Below are positions 1 to 8,898 of a stretch of 22,015 nucleotides of DNA, piece after piece (position 1 is the first letter of the stretch; every line of letters begins with the position of its first letter). The stretch covers positions 1 to 22,015 of the forward strand of contig CAMLIA010000052.1 in NCBI GenBank assembly GCA_946479905.1, read 5' to 3'. Position numbers and translations under genes: made by a program. The notes beneath the pieces are model-generated. The model was not told the origin of the DNA. It did not search any database and worked only from the letters and a program-made list of their open reading frames with translations. This DNA comes from an uncultured Frankiales bacterium. GTDB taxonomy: Bacteria; Actinomycetota; Actinomycetes; Mycobacteriales; SCTD01.

Positions 1-655
1 GCATGCCGTAGAACTCGAAGCCCGTCGGCCAGGGCTTGGACACCGGCGGCCGGATCGGCGGGTCCTCCCAGGCCCGGCTCAGCACCCGGTCGTCCACCGG
101 CTCCGTCGCCGGGTGGACAATGAGCTCGGCCGCCTCGTTGAGGACGAGACGCTTCTTGGTCAGGCCGAACGGGTCGGCCCAGGTCGCCACCAGCGGCCCG
201 ATCGGATAGACCCCACGCTGCCTCGGCGTGAAGCCGTAGGTGTGGGTGACGGCCTCTCCTCCGTGCAGCACGGTGACGGGGAAGCGGGTGCTCCGGCCCA
301 GGTGATGGTCGAGCTCCTCCTCGAAGACCACCGCGGTCGTCCGGCGCTTCGCGGTAAGGGTGACGTCGACCTCGACCTTCTGGCCGACGCGGACCCGCCG
401 CGGGAGCGACGACCGGTCGGCGGTGACGGCCAGCCGGCGACGGCCGAGCACGAAGGCGCTGAGGAAGACGAAGGCCAGACCGTACGTGAGCAGGTACAGC
501 GGCGGGCTCTGCTGGTGTCGGGCGAGCAGCAGCCCCAGCCCTATGGACAGTGCCAGGCCCACGCCGCTGAGCGTGATGCCGAGGTACCGCTCGAGGGCGT
601 ACGACAGCGCCGAGCCGCCGAGAGGCGAGCCCGCCGGGCGCAGTCGCAGGGCCAC
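1..655 (-). CDS. DUF58 family protein, N-terminal part (cut by window edge)
   Basis: The reading frame is open from a GTG at 655 to the first base of the window, giving about 218 residues; the C-terminal part lies outside. Two hydrophobic segments (about residues 24-46 and 51-70) come first, as in DUF58 proteins. They are followed by a beta-rich domain with the family hallmark RGVYPIGPL...ADPFGLTKK (about residues 145-168). The frame stops at the window edge within GFEFYGM, where DUF58 proteins normally continue into a conserved basic/aspartate motif. DUF58 proteins are membrane-tethered partners of MoxR ATPases; their molecular role is poorly defined and linked to envelope or chaperone-like functions. 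The start lies 8 bases beyond the MoxR stop, so the two are almost certainly cotranscribed. Family assignment is firm; function is unknown. Confidence 0.88.
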   Translation of the reverse strand, partial: MALRLRPAGSPLGGSALSYALERYLGITLSGVGLALSIGLGLLLARHQQSPPLYLLTYGLAFVFLSAFVLGRRRLAVTADRSSLPRRVRVGQKVEVDVTLTAKRRTTAVVFEEELDHHLGRSTRFPVTVLHGGEAVTHTYGFTPRQRGVYPIGPLVATWADPFGLTKKRLVLNEAAELIVHPATEPVDDRVLSRAWEDPPIRPPVSKPWPTGFEFYGM

Positions 656-663
656 AGTGCGAC

Positions 664-1752
664 CTAGCCCTGTGCCTCGTTGAGGCCGAGAACGCTCTTG
701 CCGAGGCCCACCGGCATCTTCACGCGGGTGACGATGCGGTCGATGACGTTCTCGATGGTCTCGTCGCGCAGGAGGGCGTCGGGCGTGAGCAGCAGGCGGT
801 GCCCGAGGACTGGACGGGCGAGCACCTTGACGTCGTCGGGCAGGACGTCGTCACGCCCCTGCGACGCGGCAAGCACGCGCGACGCGCGGAGCAGAGCCAG
901 CGACGCGCGGGCCGAGGCGCCGGCTTGGATCGCTGGGTCATTCCGGGTGGCGTGGACGAGGTCGACGATGTAGAGCGCCACCGGCTCGGAGACGTTGACG
1001 TCCTCGGCCCAGTCGATCATGTCGACGACGGCGCTGGTCTCGACCACCGGCTCCAGACTGTCGATCGCCTCCTTCTTCCGGTTGACGAGGAGCACCTCTG
1101 CGTCGGCCTCGCGGGAGAGGAAGCCCAGGCTCAGCTTGAACATGAAGCGGTCGAGCTGCGCCTCCGGAAGTGGGAAGGTTCCGGCCTGCTCGATAGGGTT
1201 CTGGGTGGCCAGCACGGTGAACGGCGTGGGCAGGTGGTAGACCGTGCCGTCGTAGGTGACCCGGCGCTCCTGCATGGCCTCGAGGAGGGCGGACTGCGTC
1301 TTGGGCGTGGCGCGGTTGATCTCGTCCGCCAGGAAGATGTTGCCGAAGACCGGGCCGGGCCGGAACACGAACTCACCGGACGCCCGGTCGAGGGTCGCCG
1401 ACCCGGTGATGTCCGCCGGTAGCAGGTCGGGCGTGCACTGGATGCGCGACTGCTTCGCGTTGATGGTCTGCGCGATCGCCCGGGCGAGCACGGTCTTGCC
1501 GGTGCCGGGCAGGTCCTCGAACAGGATGTGGCCCTGGCCGATCACCCCGACGAGGGCGAGCCGGATGACGTCGTCCTTGCCGCGCACCACCTTGCCGATG
1601 TTCGCGACCATGACTTCGAACTGCTCCCGGAAGCGTTCCTTGCTCAGCGGGGGGTTGACTCGCGGCGCGGCCTTCTTCGCGCTCGTCCGGGCGGGGGTCG
1701 CGGGAGTTCGGCCGTTGGCCAAGGCGAAGTTCCTATCCGTGGTCGTGGACAA
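664..1752 (-). CDS. MoxR family AAA+ ATPase
   Basis: A 362-residue MoxR-type AAA+ ATPase, thought to act as a chaperone-like remodeller with DUF58/VWA partners. Visible motifs are Walker A EDLPGTGKT (about residues 80-88), Walker B FLADEIN followed by RATPKTQSALLEAMQE (about 138-160), sensor region VLATQNPIEQAGTFPLPEAQLDRF, and a C-terminal lid domain. The first about 30 residues are a low-complexity Ala/Pro/Lys extension. The start is a TTG at 1752, chosen because AGAGGAGA lies just upstream; this makes the gene overlap the end of the MFS-Liv fusion gene by 20 bases in another frame. The DUF58 gene follows after 8 bases. Translational coupling to a transporter operon is unusual for this pair, which normally stands with VWA or transglutaminase genes. 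Confidence 0.93.
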   Translation of the reverse strand: MSTTTDRNFALANGRTPATPARTSAKKAAPRVNPPLSKERFREQFEVMVANIGKVVRGKDDVIRLALVGVIGQGHILFEDLPGTGKTVLARAIAQTINAKQSRIQCTPDLLPADITGSATLDRASGEFVFRPGPVFGNIFLADEINRATPKTQSALLEAMQERRVTYDGTVYHLPTPFTVLATQNPIEQAGTFPLPEAQLDRFMFKLSLGFLSREADAEVLLVNRKKEAIDSLEPVVETSAVVDMIDWAEDVNVSEPVALYIVDLVHATRNDPAIQAGASARASLALLRASRVLAASQGRDDVLPDDVKVLARPVLGHRLLLTPDALLRDETIENVIDRIVTRVKMPVGLGKSVLGLNEAQG

Positions 1753-4700
1753 CGCTGGTCTCCTCTGACTGGGCGGACGTGCTGGGCAGGATGCGGCCGA
1801 GGTCGGATCGGGCGAGCACCTCGTCGGTGGCTGCCAGGTAGGACGAGAGCACGCGTGGGTCGGACACCACCTGGTCCGGCGGACCGGAGGTGACGACGGC
1901 TCCGAGCTCCATCGCGTAGAGCCGGTGCGAGATCGAGCTGACCAGACCGATGTCGTGCTCGATCACCAGCACCGAGCAGCCGGTGTCGCGGGCCACCCGC
2001 TCGATGACGGGGCCGAGCGCCTCGGTCTCGGCCTGCGCCAGACCTGATGACGGCTCGTCGAGCAGGAGCAGCTTCGGGGCGGACGCCATGATGCAGGCGA
2101 TGTCCACGGAGCGTCGGGTGCCGGTGGAGAGCTCGTTCACGAACTTTTCGGCGTAGGCGCCGAGGCGCAGCAGGTCGATGAGCCCGTTGACGCGCCGGTG
2201 GACGAGCCGCTCGCCCCGCCGGGCCGAGGGCAGCCACAAGGCGTTGAGCACCGGGTTCCTGACCTTGATGGCCTGCTCCATCGCGACGGCGATGTTCTCC
2301 CGCACCGTCAGCGACGGGAACAACCGCGCGTTCTGGAACGACCGGCCGAGCCCGAGATGCGCCCGGCCCTCAGGCGAGAGCCGGGTGACGTCGTTCCCGC
2401 TCATGAGCACCGCGCCGCCGTCGGGCTTGACGAAGCCTGAGATGACGTCGAACAGCGTTGTCTTGCCCGCGCCATTGGGCCCGATGATGCCGACGATCTC
2501 CTCGGGCCCGACCTCCAGGGTGGCGCCGTCCAGGGCACGCACGCCGCCGAACGAGACGGTGGCGTCCTGGACCTGCAGGACCTTCTCCTTGGCCTCGCCC
2601 TCGAACCGCGGTCGCGCACGGCCGGCGGACCCGCCGGTGACCGCACCGCCCATGAACACCGCGCGTACCAGCTCCGGACGGCTGAGCAGCTCCTGGGTCC
2701 GCCCGTCGAACCTGACCGTGCCCTTCTCCATGTAGACGGCACGCTGGGCGATGGTCATCGCGACGTTGAGCGACTGCTCGATGAGGACGACCGTCGTCCC
2801 GGCGGCGTTGATGCGGCGCACGGTGTGCAGCAGCGTGTCGACGACCTGGGGCGCGAGGCCGAGCGACAGCTCGTCGATGAGCAGCAAGCGCGGCTTCATG
2901 ATGAGCGCCTGGCCGATGGCCAGCATCTGCTGCTCACCACCGGACATGTTGCCCGCCTGCTGCCGCAGCTTGTCCCGGAGGACCGGGAAGACGGTCAGCA
3001 CCTCCTCGATGCTCTGCTCGACGTACGCGCGGTCGGCGGAGTGCATCCAGGCAGCCGTACGCAGGTTCTCCTCGACCGTGAGCCCCGGGAAGATCGCGTG
3101 GCCGCCGGGGACCATCACGACGCCGCGCCGCGTGATGAGGTGAGCCGGCTCGTGGGTGATGTCGATCCCGTCGAGGAAGACGGCACCGGTCGACGCCGGC
3201 TGCAGGCCGCACAGCGCCCGCATCAGGGTCGACTTGCCGGCGCCGTTCGTGCCGAGCAGTGCGACGAGCTCTCCCTCCTCCACGTCGAGATCGACGCCGA
3301 AGAGCACCTGTACGCCGTCGTACCGGACGTCGACGTCGCGGCAGACGAGCAGCTTGTTGCCCCCGGCCTCGCGGGCACGCGCGGTCTCGGCCTTCGCCGA
3401 CATGTGCGCGCGGGCGGACCGCATGTCCCCGGCGATGGTGCCCGCACCGCTGGCCATGATGATCGAGGCGAGCGTGGTCGGGAGGACGAGGGCCAGCAGC
3501 GTCGTCTGGCTCGGGAGCTCGGTGAGGTGCGCGAGCAGCGGGGCGACGCCCGCGATGAGCGCGAGGAACACGAGCCGGGCCAGCGGCCTGAAGACGAGCG
3601 TGGACGCGAGCCCGATGCCGAGCATGGACGGCGGGATGATCAACGAGGTGACGGCCTGGGTGGCAGGTACGACGAAGCCGGTCGTGGCCGTGAAGGGCAC
3701 CAGGCAGACGATGCCCACGACAGGGTTGGACGACAGCGAGATGGCCAGCAGGGAGATCGCCTGCACTGTGTAGACGGCGGCGAGCAGCGTCATGAGCCGG
3801 GCCGGGTTCGAGAGCACCAGCCGGCTCGCGACGCCACCCGTGAGGGGCAGGAAGGCGAGCGCGCAGACCCCTACGCCGCACAAGATCTCGCCGCGCTGGG
3901 TGACGTCGTAACCGGCGTCGGCGAGGTAGAGCCCGGCGTAGATCTGGCCGATGAGCGTGGCCGGCGTGAACAGCGCCGCGATCCAGAACTTGCGCAGCGT
4001 CTTGATGCCCCATCCGGTCCGGAACGCCTCGACGAACGGCGTGGGTGGCTGGCGGGTGGCGCGCGGCGGCTCGCGCAGCAGGAGCGTGCCAAGGCTCACG
4101 ACCAGCCCGATGGCGCCGAACACCAGCACCGCAGCCCGCCAGCCGACACGTTCGCCGACGATGCCCGCGATGAGTGGCGCCACTGCCACGCCGAGCACGA
4201 TGCCGACGCCCTGGAAGGTGAAGACCCGGACCCGCGAACGGGGCTCGTAGTAGTCGGCGACGAGGGGGGACAGGCTGGGTTCGGTGAGCGCCCTGCCACC
4301 CATGGCGAGGCCGCGCGCCGCGATCAGGCCGCCGAACGTCCCGGCGGTGCCGAGCAACAACGCCGAGGAGTGCAGCAGGATCTCGCCGAGCCGAAGCAGC
4401 CACACCCGCTTGAGCCGGTCGGCCAGCCAGCCCACGAACGGGGCGAGCAGGTCGGTGGCGAACCCGATGACCAGGGTGAGCGAGGTGAGGAAGGTGATGT
4501 CGAAGGCGAAGTCCGCGCGCATCTGGGGGATGAGGATGCCCATCACGATGTCGTCCCAGGCCTGGAACAGCGCCAGCCCCATGATGATCAGGAGCGGGAG
4601 CTTGGGTCCGATGACGGCACGCGGATCGAGGTCCTGGACGAACCGGCGGAAGACCGCGCCGAGGCCAGGCCCCTTCTCAGCGGGTGCCCCGAACTCGTAC

Positions 4701-4810
4701 CCCCCGTCCTGCGCCCCCAGGTCGATCTCTCGCTCGGTCGGGAGCAGCTCACGGCGCTGGTTGGTCCGCTCTGCGGCCTCGAGCAGGCGGAGGTCGTCAG
4801 TGATGGCCAT
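1733..4810 (-). CDS. Triple fusion: MFS transporter domain + LivF-type ATPase + LivG-type ATPase
   Basis: A 1025-residue protein with three recognisable parts. Residues about 60-465 form a major facilitator domain with many hydrophobic helices and the motif-A loop GWLADRLKR (about residues 127-135). Residues about 485-720 form an ABC ATPase of LivF type: Walker A GTNGAGKST near 520, signature MSGGEQQM near 622, Walker B RLLLIDE near 640. Residues about 740-990 form a LivG-type ATPase: Walker A GPNGAGKTT near 775, a degenerate signature LSTGTRRS near 890 and Walker B KLLLLDEPSSG near 911. The start ATG has GGAGGT five bases upstream and overlaps the LivHM stop by 14 bases. The ATPases would power the neighbouring LivHM permease at the membrane; the MFS part may be a second transporter or a sensor/anchor. 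Domain identities are firm; the joint mechanism is unknown. Confidence 0.92.
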   Translation of the reverse strand: MAITDDLRLLEAAERTNQRRELLPTEREIDLGAQDGGYEFGAPAEKGPGLGAVFRRFVQDLDPRAVIGPKLPLLIIMGLALFQAWDDIVMGILIPQMRADFAFDITFLTSLTLVIGFATDLLAPFVGWLADRLKRVWLLRLGEILLHSSALLLGTAGTFGGLIAARGLAMGGRALTEPSLSPLVADYYEPRSRVRVFTFQGVGIVLGVAVAPLIAGIVGERVGWRAAVLVFGAIGLVVSLGTLLLREPPRATRQPPTPFVEAFRTGWGIKTLRKFWIAALFTPATLIGQIYAGLYLADAGYDVTQRGEILCGVGVCALAFLPLTGGVASRLVLSNPARLMTLLAAVYTVQAISLLAISLSSNPVVGIVCLVPFTATTGFVVPATQAVTSLIIPPSMLGIGLASTLVFRPLARLVFLALIAGVAPLLAHLTELPSQTTLLALVLPTTLASIIMASGAGTIAGDMRSARAHMSAKAETARAREAGGNKLLVCRDVDVRYDGVQVLFGVDLDVEEGELVALLGTNGAGKSTLMRALCGLQPASTGAVFLDGIDITHEPAHLITRRGVVMVPGGHAIFPGLTVEENLRTAAWMHSADRAYVEQSIEEVLTVFPVLRDKLRQQAGNMSGGEQQMLAIGQALIMKPRLLLIDELSLGLAPQVVDTLLHTVRRINAAGTTVVLIEQSLNVAMTIAQRAVYMEKGTVRFDGRTQELLSRPELVRAVFMGGAVTGGSAGRARPRFEGEAKEKVLQVQDATVSFGGVRALDGATLEVGPEEIVGIIGPNGAGKTTLFDVISGFVKPDGGAVLMSGNDVTRLSPEGRAHLGLGRSFQNARLFPSLTVRENIAVAMEQAIKVRNPVLNALWLPSARRGERLVHRRVNGLIDLLRLGAYAEKFVNELSTGTRRSVDIACIMASAPKLLLLDEPSSGLAQAETEALGPVIERVARDTGCSVLVIEHDIGLVSSISHRLYAMELGAVVTSGPPDQVVSDPRVLSSYLAATDEVLARSDLGRILPSTSAQSEETSVVHDHG

Positions 4811-7115
4811 CTGTCACCTCCACCGCCTTGACGGGCGCGGACTCGCCCAGTGCCCACTGGTTCGGCAGCCGGTAGCGCATGGGCACGAAGGCCTCGCCGC
4901 CGCTCTCGCGGCGCTTGGTGACGATCGGCACCAGCTTCCGGGTGCCGTCGAGCAGCACGTCGGCCACCAGGCTGGGCACGACGATGCCGTTGCGGTGGGC
5001 CACCCGCCGCAGCCAGCTGTCGCGGACCCGGAACACGAGCTGGCTCAGTCCCCCGCCGATGCCGAGCACCAGCGCCAGGCCGCCGAGCCCGCCGAAGTCG
5101 GTGACGAGCAGGCCCACTGAGCCGAGCATCGGGAGCACCCCCAGGTAGAGACCACCGAGGATGGGCCCGACGACCGAGCCGAAGCCGCCGATCACCGCCG
5201 CGAGGAACAGCTGCATCCCGCGGTCGGGGGTGAAGCGCGAGGGATCGACCGCGCCGTCGGTGTACGCGAGGAGCGCACCGGCAAGGCCCGCGATCGCGCC
5301 GCTCACCGCGAACGCCGACAACCGAGCGCGGGTGGCGGTGATGCCGAAGGACTGCGCCGCCTGCTCGTTGTCGCGCAGCGCGATGAACGCCCGAGCGGTG
5401 CGGCTGCGGCGCATCCCCAGCACGCCCAGGGCGACGAGGGTGAGGAACGCGAGGATCACGTAGTAGTACGTGCGCTGGTCGTCCAGGTCGAGCCCGAGCA
5501 GTGAGGGCCGGTCGAGCCGAGCAGGCAGCCAGGCACCGAGGTGCCTACGGTCGATGAGGAACGAGCTGACGGTGATCGAGAAGGCGAGCGTGATGATCGC
5601 CAGGTGCAGACCCCGCAGCCGCAGCGCGGGCAGCCCCACGACGGTGGCGGCCAGCGAGCCGGCGACGGCGCCGACCAGCAGGGCCAGCGGGAACGGCCAT
5701 CCGCTCCAGGCCGCCGCCCAGGCGCCGGTGGCGGCGAGCGCCAGCTGGCCGAGGCTGATCTGGCCCGCCCAGCCGGTGAGCACGAGCAGCGACAGCCCGA
5801 TCATCATGAAGAGCAGGGCGGCCGTGAGGAACGTCTGCTGCGACGCGCTCAGGAGCCACGGCACCCCGAGCGCGAGGGCGGCCCCAACCGCCTTCGCGGT
5901 GCGCACCCCGGTCCTCACCGAGGGCAGCCCCCGCAGCTCCGCGGGGATCGGGCGGATCTCCCGGTCAGCCTGCCAGGAGCTCGCCGCCACCTCAGCCCGC
6001 GACATACGCCGCCGCTGGACGAGCAGCGTGGCCGCGATGACGAGCAGCAGCGAGCCGTCCACCAGGGCGGTCGAGTCGTACGACCAGCGGGTCGCCTCCT
6101 GCGCGATGCCCAGCCCGACGGCCGCGAGGGCCGCCATCGGCAGACTGGTGAAGCGGGCCAGGACCACCACCGTCAGCACGTGCACGACGAGCGAGATCCG
6201 GAAGATGAAGTCCGGCGCGTGGACATCGCCGATGCCCTCGAGCATCGCCTGCATGATCCCGGCCGTGCCCGCGAGCAGACCCGCCACCAGCCACACCTTG
6301 CCCACCAGGCGGCGTACGTCGATGCCCAGGCTCGCGACGCGGCCGGCGTCCTCCGCGGCGGCCCGGATCGCTGTGCCGGAGGAGCTGCGCGCCAGGTAGA
6401 CACCGATGGCGGCCGTCGTGAGCGCGGCGAGCACCACGATGGTGATCGTCGCCCCGTCGAAGACGATCGAGCCGATGCTGAACTCCGCACTCACCGGGGA
6501 CGGGATCGCCGAGAAGCCGATGCCGTTCGTCCCCTGCTGGGACCCGGGGATGACCCAGTGCCAGTCGAGGCCGTGCAGCGCGAGCGCGCCGGCGACCTGG
6601 CCGACGAAGATCGTCGCCACCGTCACGAGGAGCCGAGGCGCGCGCGCGAAGCGTTCGACGACGAGGTAGCAGGCCATCGTCACGAGGGTGGCCAGGAGCA
6701 TGACGAGCAGGACCGACACCACGTAGTTGGCCACGAAGGCCGGACGGGTGAGAACGATGTACGCCCGGTCGTCCCCGACGTGGTCGACACACGGTGGGCA
6801 GAGCTTCGCGACCCCGCGAACCACGGGGAAGTAGCCGATGCGTCGCCCGTGCCCGATCGAGCGCGAGGTGGTGAGCACCGTGAACACGGTGCCTGCGGCC
6901 GTGCCGATCATGACCTGGGAGAAGTTGATGATCCCGTTCGCCCGGTGCACCAGGATCATGCCGATCGCGGGCAGGAGCAGGAGCGAGGCGGCCAGCAGGC
7001 CGAGGCCGTAGACCCCCAGGGGCATCCGTTTCGGAAGCGCGAACGTCCCGAGGACCATCAGGACGACGATCAGAGCCTCGGGCTGCCGGCGGACGAGCGC
7101 GATCAGGCGGTTCAC
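4797..7115 (-). CDS. LivH-LivM fused branched-chain-type ABC permease
   Basis: A 772-residue membrane protein joining the two permeases of a Liv-type (HAAT family) ABC importer. Residues about 15-360 are LivH-like, including GMILVHRANGIINFSQVMIG, the usual INFAQGE region. A cytoplasmic linker (about 370-400) leads to a LivM-like half (about 405-690) with LTGWAGQISLGQ near residue 448 and an ATPase-contacting loop IALRDNEQAAQSFGI near 575. A hydrophilic tail of about 70 residues follows. An extra loop in the LivH half carries a C-P-P-C pair (Cys106, Cys109), unusual for this family. The chosen start is GTG at 7115, sharing GTGA with the stop of the binding-protein gene; the frame further upstream is only the shadow of that gene. 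Substrate cannot be read from sequence; Liv-type systems import amino acids, amides, urea and diverse organic acids. Confidence 0.9.
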   Translation of the reverse strand: MNRLIALVRRQPEALIVVLMVLGTFALPKRMPLGVYGLGLLAASLLLLPAIGMILVHRANGIINFSQVMIGTAAGTVFTVLTTSRSIGHGRRIGYFPVVRGVAKLCPPCVDHVGDDRAYIVLTRPAFVANYVVSVLLVMLLATLVTMACYLVVERFARAPRLLVTVATIFVGQVAGALALHGLDWHWVIPGSQQGTNGIGFSAIPSPVSAEFSIGSIVFDGATITIVVLAALTTAAIGVYLARSSSGTAIRAAAEDAGRVASLGIDVRRLVGKVWLVAGLLAGTAGIMQAMLEGIGDVHAPDFIFRISLVVHVLTVVVLARFTSLPMAALAAVGLGIAQEATRWSYDSTALVDGSLLLVIAATLLVQRRRMSRAEVAASSWQADREIRPIPAELRGLPSVRTGVRTAKAVGAALALGVPWLLSASQQTFLTAALLFMMIGLSLLVLTGWAGQISLGQLALAATGAWAAAWSGWPFPLALLVGAVAGSLAATVVGLPALRLRGLHLAIITLAFSITVSSFLIDRRHLGAWLPARLDRPSLLGLDLDDQRTYYYVILAFLTLVALGVLGMRRSRTARAFIALRDNEQAAQSFGITATRARLSAFAVSGAIAGLAGALLAYTDGAVDPSRFTPDRGMQLFLAAVIGGFGSVVGPILGGLYLGVLPMLGSVGLLVTDFGGLGGLALVLGIGGGLSQLVFRVRDSWLRRVAHRNGIVVPSLVADVLLDGTRKLVPIVTKRRESGGEAFVPMRYRLPNQWALGESAPVKAVEVTDGHH

Positions 7116-8776
7116 GAGACCGACCTGTTTCCGCTGTCGCACGGGCCCTGGAACCACGGGTTCCCACCGCGGGGCCAGGTGCCGATCTTGTGTCTCCGGC
7201 CGTGGTCGACCCAGCACCAGGTAGGGCCGCCCTGGTTGTCGGAGTAGGGGCCCGCGGAGCTTGCGCTGTACCAGAACTCGGCGCCGTCGTCGGTCATCGA
7301 GTAGTCGTGGTCCTCGAAGCCGACGGTCCCCGCCATGATCGGATGGGCGGGGTTGGGGAACTGCGTCTTCCAGAGCCCGTCGCGGAACGTCTTCGGCGTC
7401 AGGTGCGGACCCGCCATCTGCAGGGCCGAGGCCAGCAAGAGGAACCCGCGGTAGTGGATGTCGTTGCTCTCGATGAGCTCGGTGTTCCAGTTCGGGTCGT
7501 GGGTGCTGCTCGGGGCGCCCTCGTGGAGGGCCCACAGGCTGGGGTGGTCCTCCTTGACCCGACTCATCGGGTCGAAGCGCACGCCGTACGTCGTGTCCAT
7601 CTGCGGGCCGTCCTGGCCGTCGCCCTGCACGAGCTGCGGGAAGCTCGTGATGACCCACTCGGGGTGGTAGTTCTGCGTCTGCGCCTGGCTCTGCAGAGAG
7701 ACCAGGTTCGGGCTGACGCACAGGCAGAAGTTCGTCGTGGTCTTCATGCTGGACATCTGCGCGACCTCGCTGCGGTCACGGGTGACCTGGTTGTCGCGCG
7801 GGTACGTGAAGACGCCGTTGACCTTGCCGCCGCAAGCCTTGATGCCCGCAGCCAGCAGGTCCGCCTTGAGCCGCGAATCGGGCGTGGGCAGCTCCAGGAA
7901 GATCCCGAAGCTCCGCTTCTGCCCCTTCTGGCTCCCGGCGGCGGCCGATGTACCCACCAGCCGGTTGCAGGTCCAGTCGGCGAGGTTCCGCTGGATCTTG
8001 TCGAACTGCATCGTGTAGCCCCACAGGTACGGCGAGGAGGCGGCGAGCTCCTTGTCGTCGAAGTCCGTGGTGCGGTAGATCCCGATGATCTTGTTCTTCA
8101 CGAGCTCGCGGTAGAACGGCGAGTCGGAGTACGAGACCGTGGCGGCGAACGCACCCAGCTGCTTGGCGGCGTCGGCGGCCGCGATGCCGTTCTTGTTGGA
8201 GTTCTTGTCGCTGAGCAGCACGATCTTGCGGCCGTAGAACTGGAACCGGCTGTTGAAGAAGTCGCGGAAGCCCGAGTACATGTCGTACTGGTCCCACTGC
8301 GTCACGTAGATCTTAATCTCGTTCGCGGTGACACCTGGCGCGGTCGCACCTCCGTTTCCCTTGGAGTCGTCCCAGGTCGCGATGCAGGGCGGGGACTGCG
8401 GGTCCTCGATCTGCCGCGGCGGGTCACCCACGCACGGCAGCCCGGGCTTGGACGGCGGCGGGCTCGGCGGCGGCGGAGTAGGACTGCCGCCCGGACCAGG
8501 ACCGGTGCCGCTCCCAGGACCGGCGCCGGCGCCGCACTTCGCGCCCGGCGGGCAGTCGCCAGGTCCCTGGCCGGAGCCGAACTGGCTGGCCTGCTCCTTC
8601 GGCGCCTGCTTGATCTGCTGCACCGCCTGCGGAGCGAACTGCGCGATCGCCGGGGGTGGCGGCTGGCGCGTCGTCAAGGCCACCGTCATCAGCAGCAGAC
8701 CGACCGCAGCGGCAGCACCGAGCTGCACCAGGCCGGGGGTCCGGGGCCGCCGCGGGGAGGTCGACGCGGTCGTCAC
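7112..8776 (-). CDS. Liv-type ABC transporter substrate-binding protein
   Basis: A 554-residue extracytoplasmic binding protein of the Peripla_BP_6/LivJ type. An N-terminal hydrophobic stretch (about residues 15-37) acts as signal or anchor; a possible signal-peptidase site is A-I-A-Q, and no lipobox cysteine is seen. A long Gly/Pro-rich linker (about residues 60-125) containing a PTPPPPSPPPSKP stretch spaces the binding domain from the membrane. The binding domain opens with GVTANEIKIYVTQWDQ and ends near the C-terminus. Many cysteines (including CLC and pairs flanking the linker) suggest disulfides. The start is GTG at 8776, preceded by AAGGGGGGTGG; an upstream in-frame start at 8860 lies in the hairpin leader and is less likely. 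This is the first gene of the transport operon, overlapping LivHM by four bases. The ligand is unknown. Confidence 0.87.
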   Translation of the reverse strand: MTTASTSPRRPRTPGLVQLGAAAAVGLLLMTVALTTRQPPPPAIAQFAPQAVQQIKQAPKEQASQFGSGQGPGDCPPGAKCGAGAGPGSGTGPGPGGSPTPPPPSPPPSKPGLPCVGDPPRQIEDPQSPPCIATWDDSKGNGGATAPGVTANEIKIYVTQWDQYDMYSGFRDFFNSRFQFYGRKIVLLSDKNSNKNGIAAADAAKQLGAFAATVSYSDSPFYRELVKNKIIGIYRTTDFDDKELAASSPYLWGYTMQFDKIQRNLADWTCNRLVGTSAAAGSQKGQKRSFGIFLELPTPDSRLKADLLAAGIKACGGKVNGVFTYPRDNQVTRDRSEVAQMSSMKTTTNFCLCVSPNLVSLQSQAQTQNYHPEWVITSFPQLVQGDGQDGPQMDTTYGVRFDPMSRVKEDHPSLWALHEGAPSSTHDPNWNTELIESNDIHYRGFLLLASALQMAGPHLTPKTFRDGLWKTQFPNPAHPIMAGTVGFEDHDYSMTDDGAEFWYSASSAGPYSDNQGGPTWCWVDHGRRHKIGTWPRGGNPWFQGPCDSGNRSVS

Positions 8777-8821
8777 GAACCACCCCCCTTGCTGCTCGTC
8801 TCGCGCTCGGCGATGCTGGGT

Positions 8822-8898
8822 CCCCCGTGCGCGGGGGCGCGACCGGGGCTGGTGACCCACCCCCGCGCAGCCTCCGCGGAGGCCGCCGGCCGCGGGGG
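8822..8898 (-). promoter_or_regulatory. GC-rich structured 5' leader of the transport operon
   Basis: Two inverted repeats lie in the untranslated leader. The larger has 8-base arms CCCCCGCG (8860-8867) and CGCGGGGG (8891-8898) and encloses the perfect palindrome GCCTCCGCGGAGGC (8870-8883). The smaller has 6-base arms at 8822-8827 and 8832-8837 around a TGCG loop. Neither is followed by a T-run, so simple intrinsic termination is unlikely. The structure may affect mRNA stability or initiation. No known riboswitch class was recognised. Confidence 0.45.

Noticed and set aside
2825..4831. Long plus-strand open frame of 668 codons opposite the MFS-Liv fusion
   Set aside because: It is the antisense shadow of a well-supported gene in GC-rich DNA; the protein is an Arg/Asp/Glu/Gln-rich low-complexity sequence with no domain.
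7116..7721. N-terminal extension of the LivHM frame beyond 7115
   Set aside because: This part overlaps the conserved binding-protein gene out of frame and reads as low-complexity sequence; the GTGA junction at 7112-7115 is a better start.
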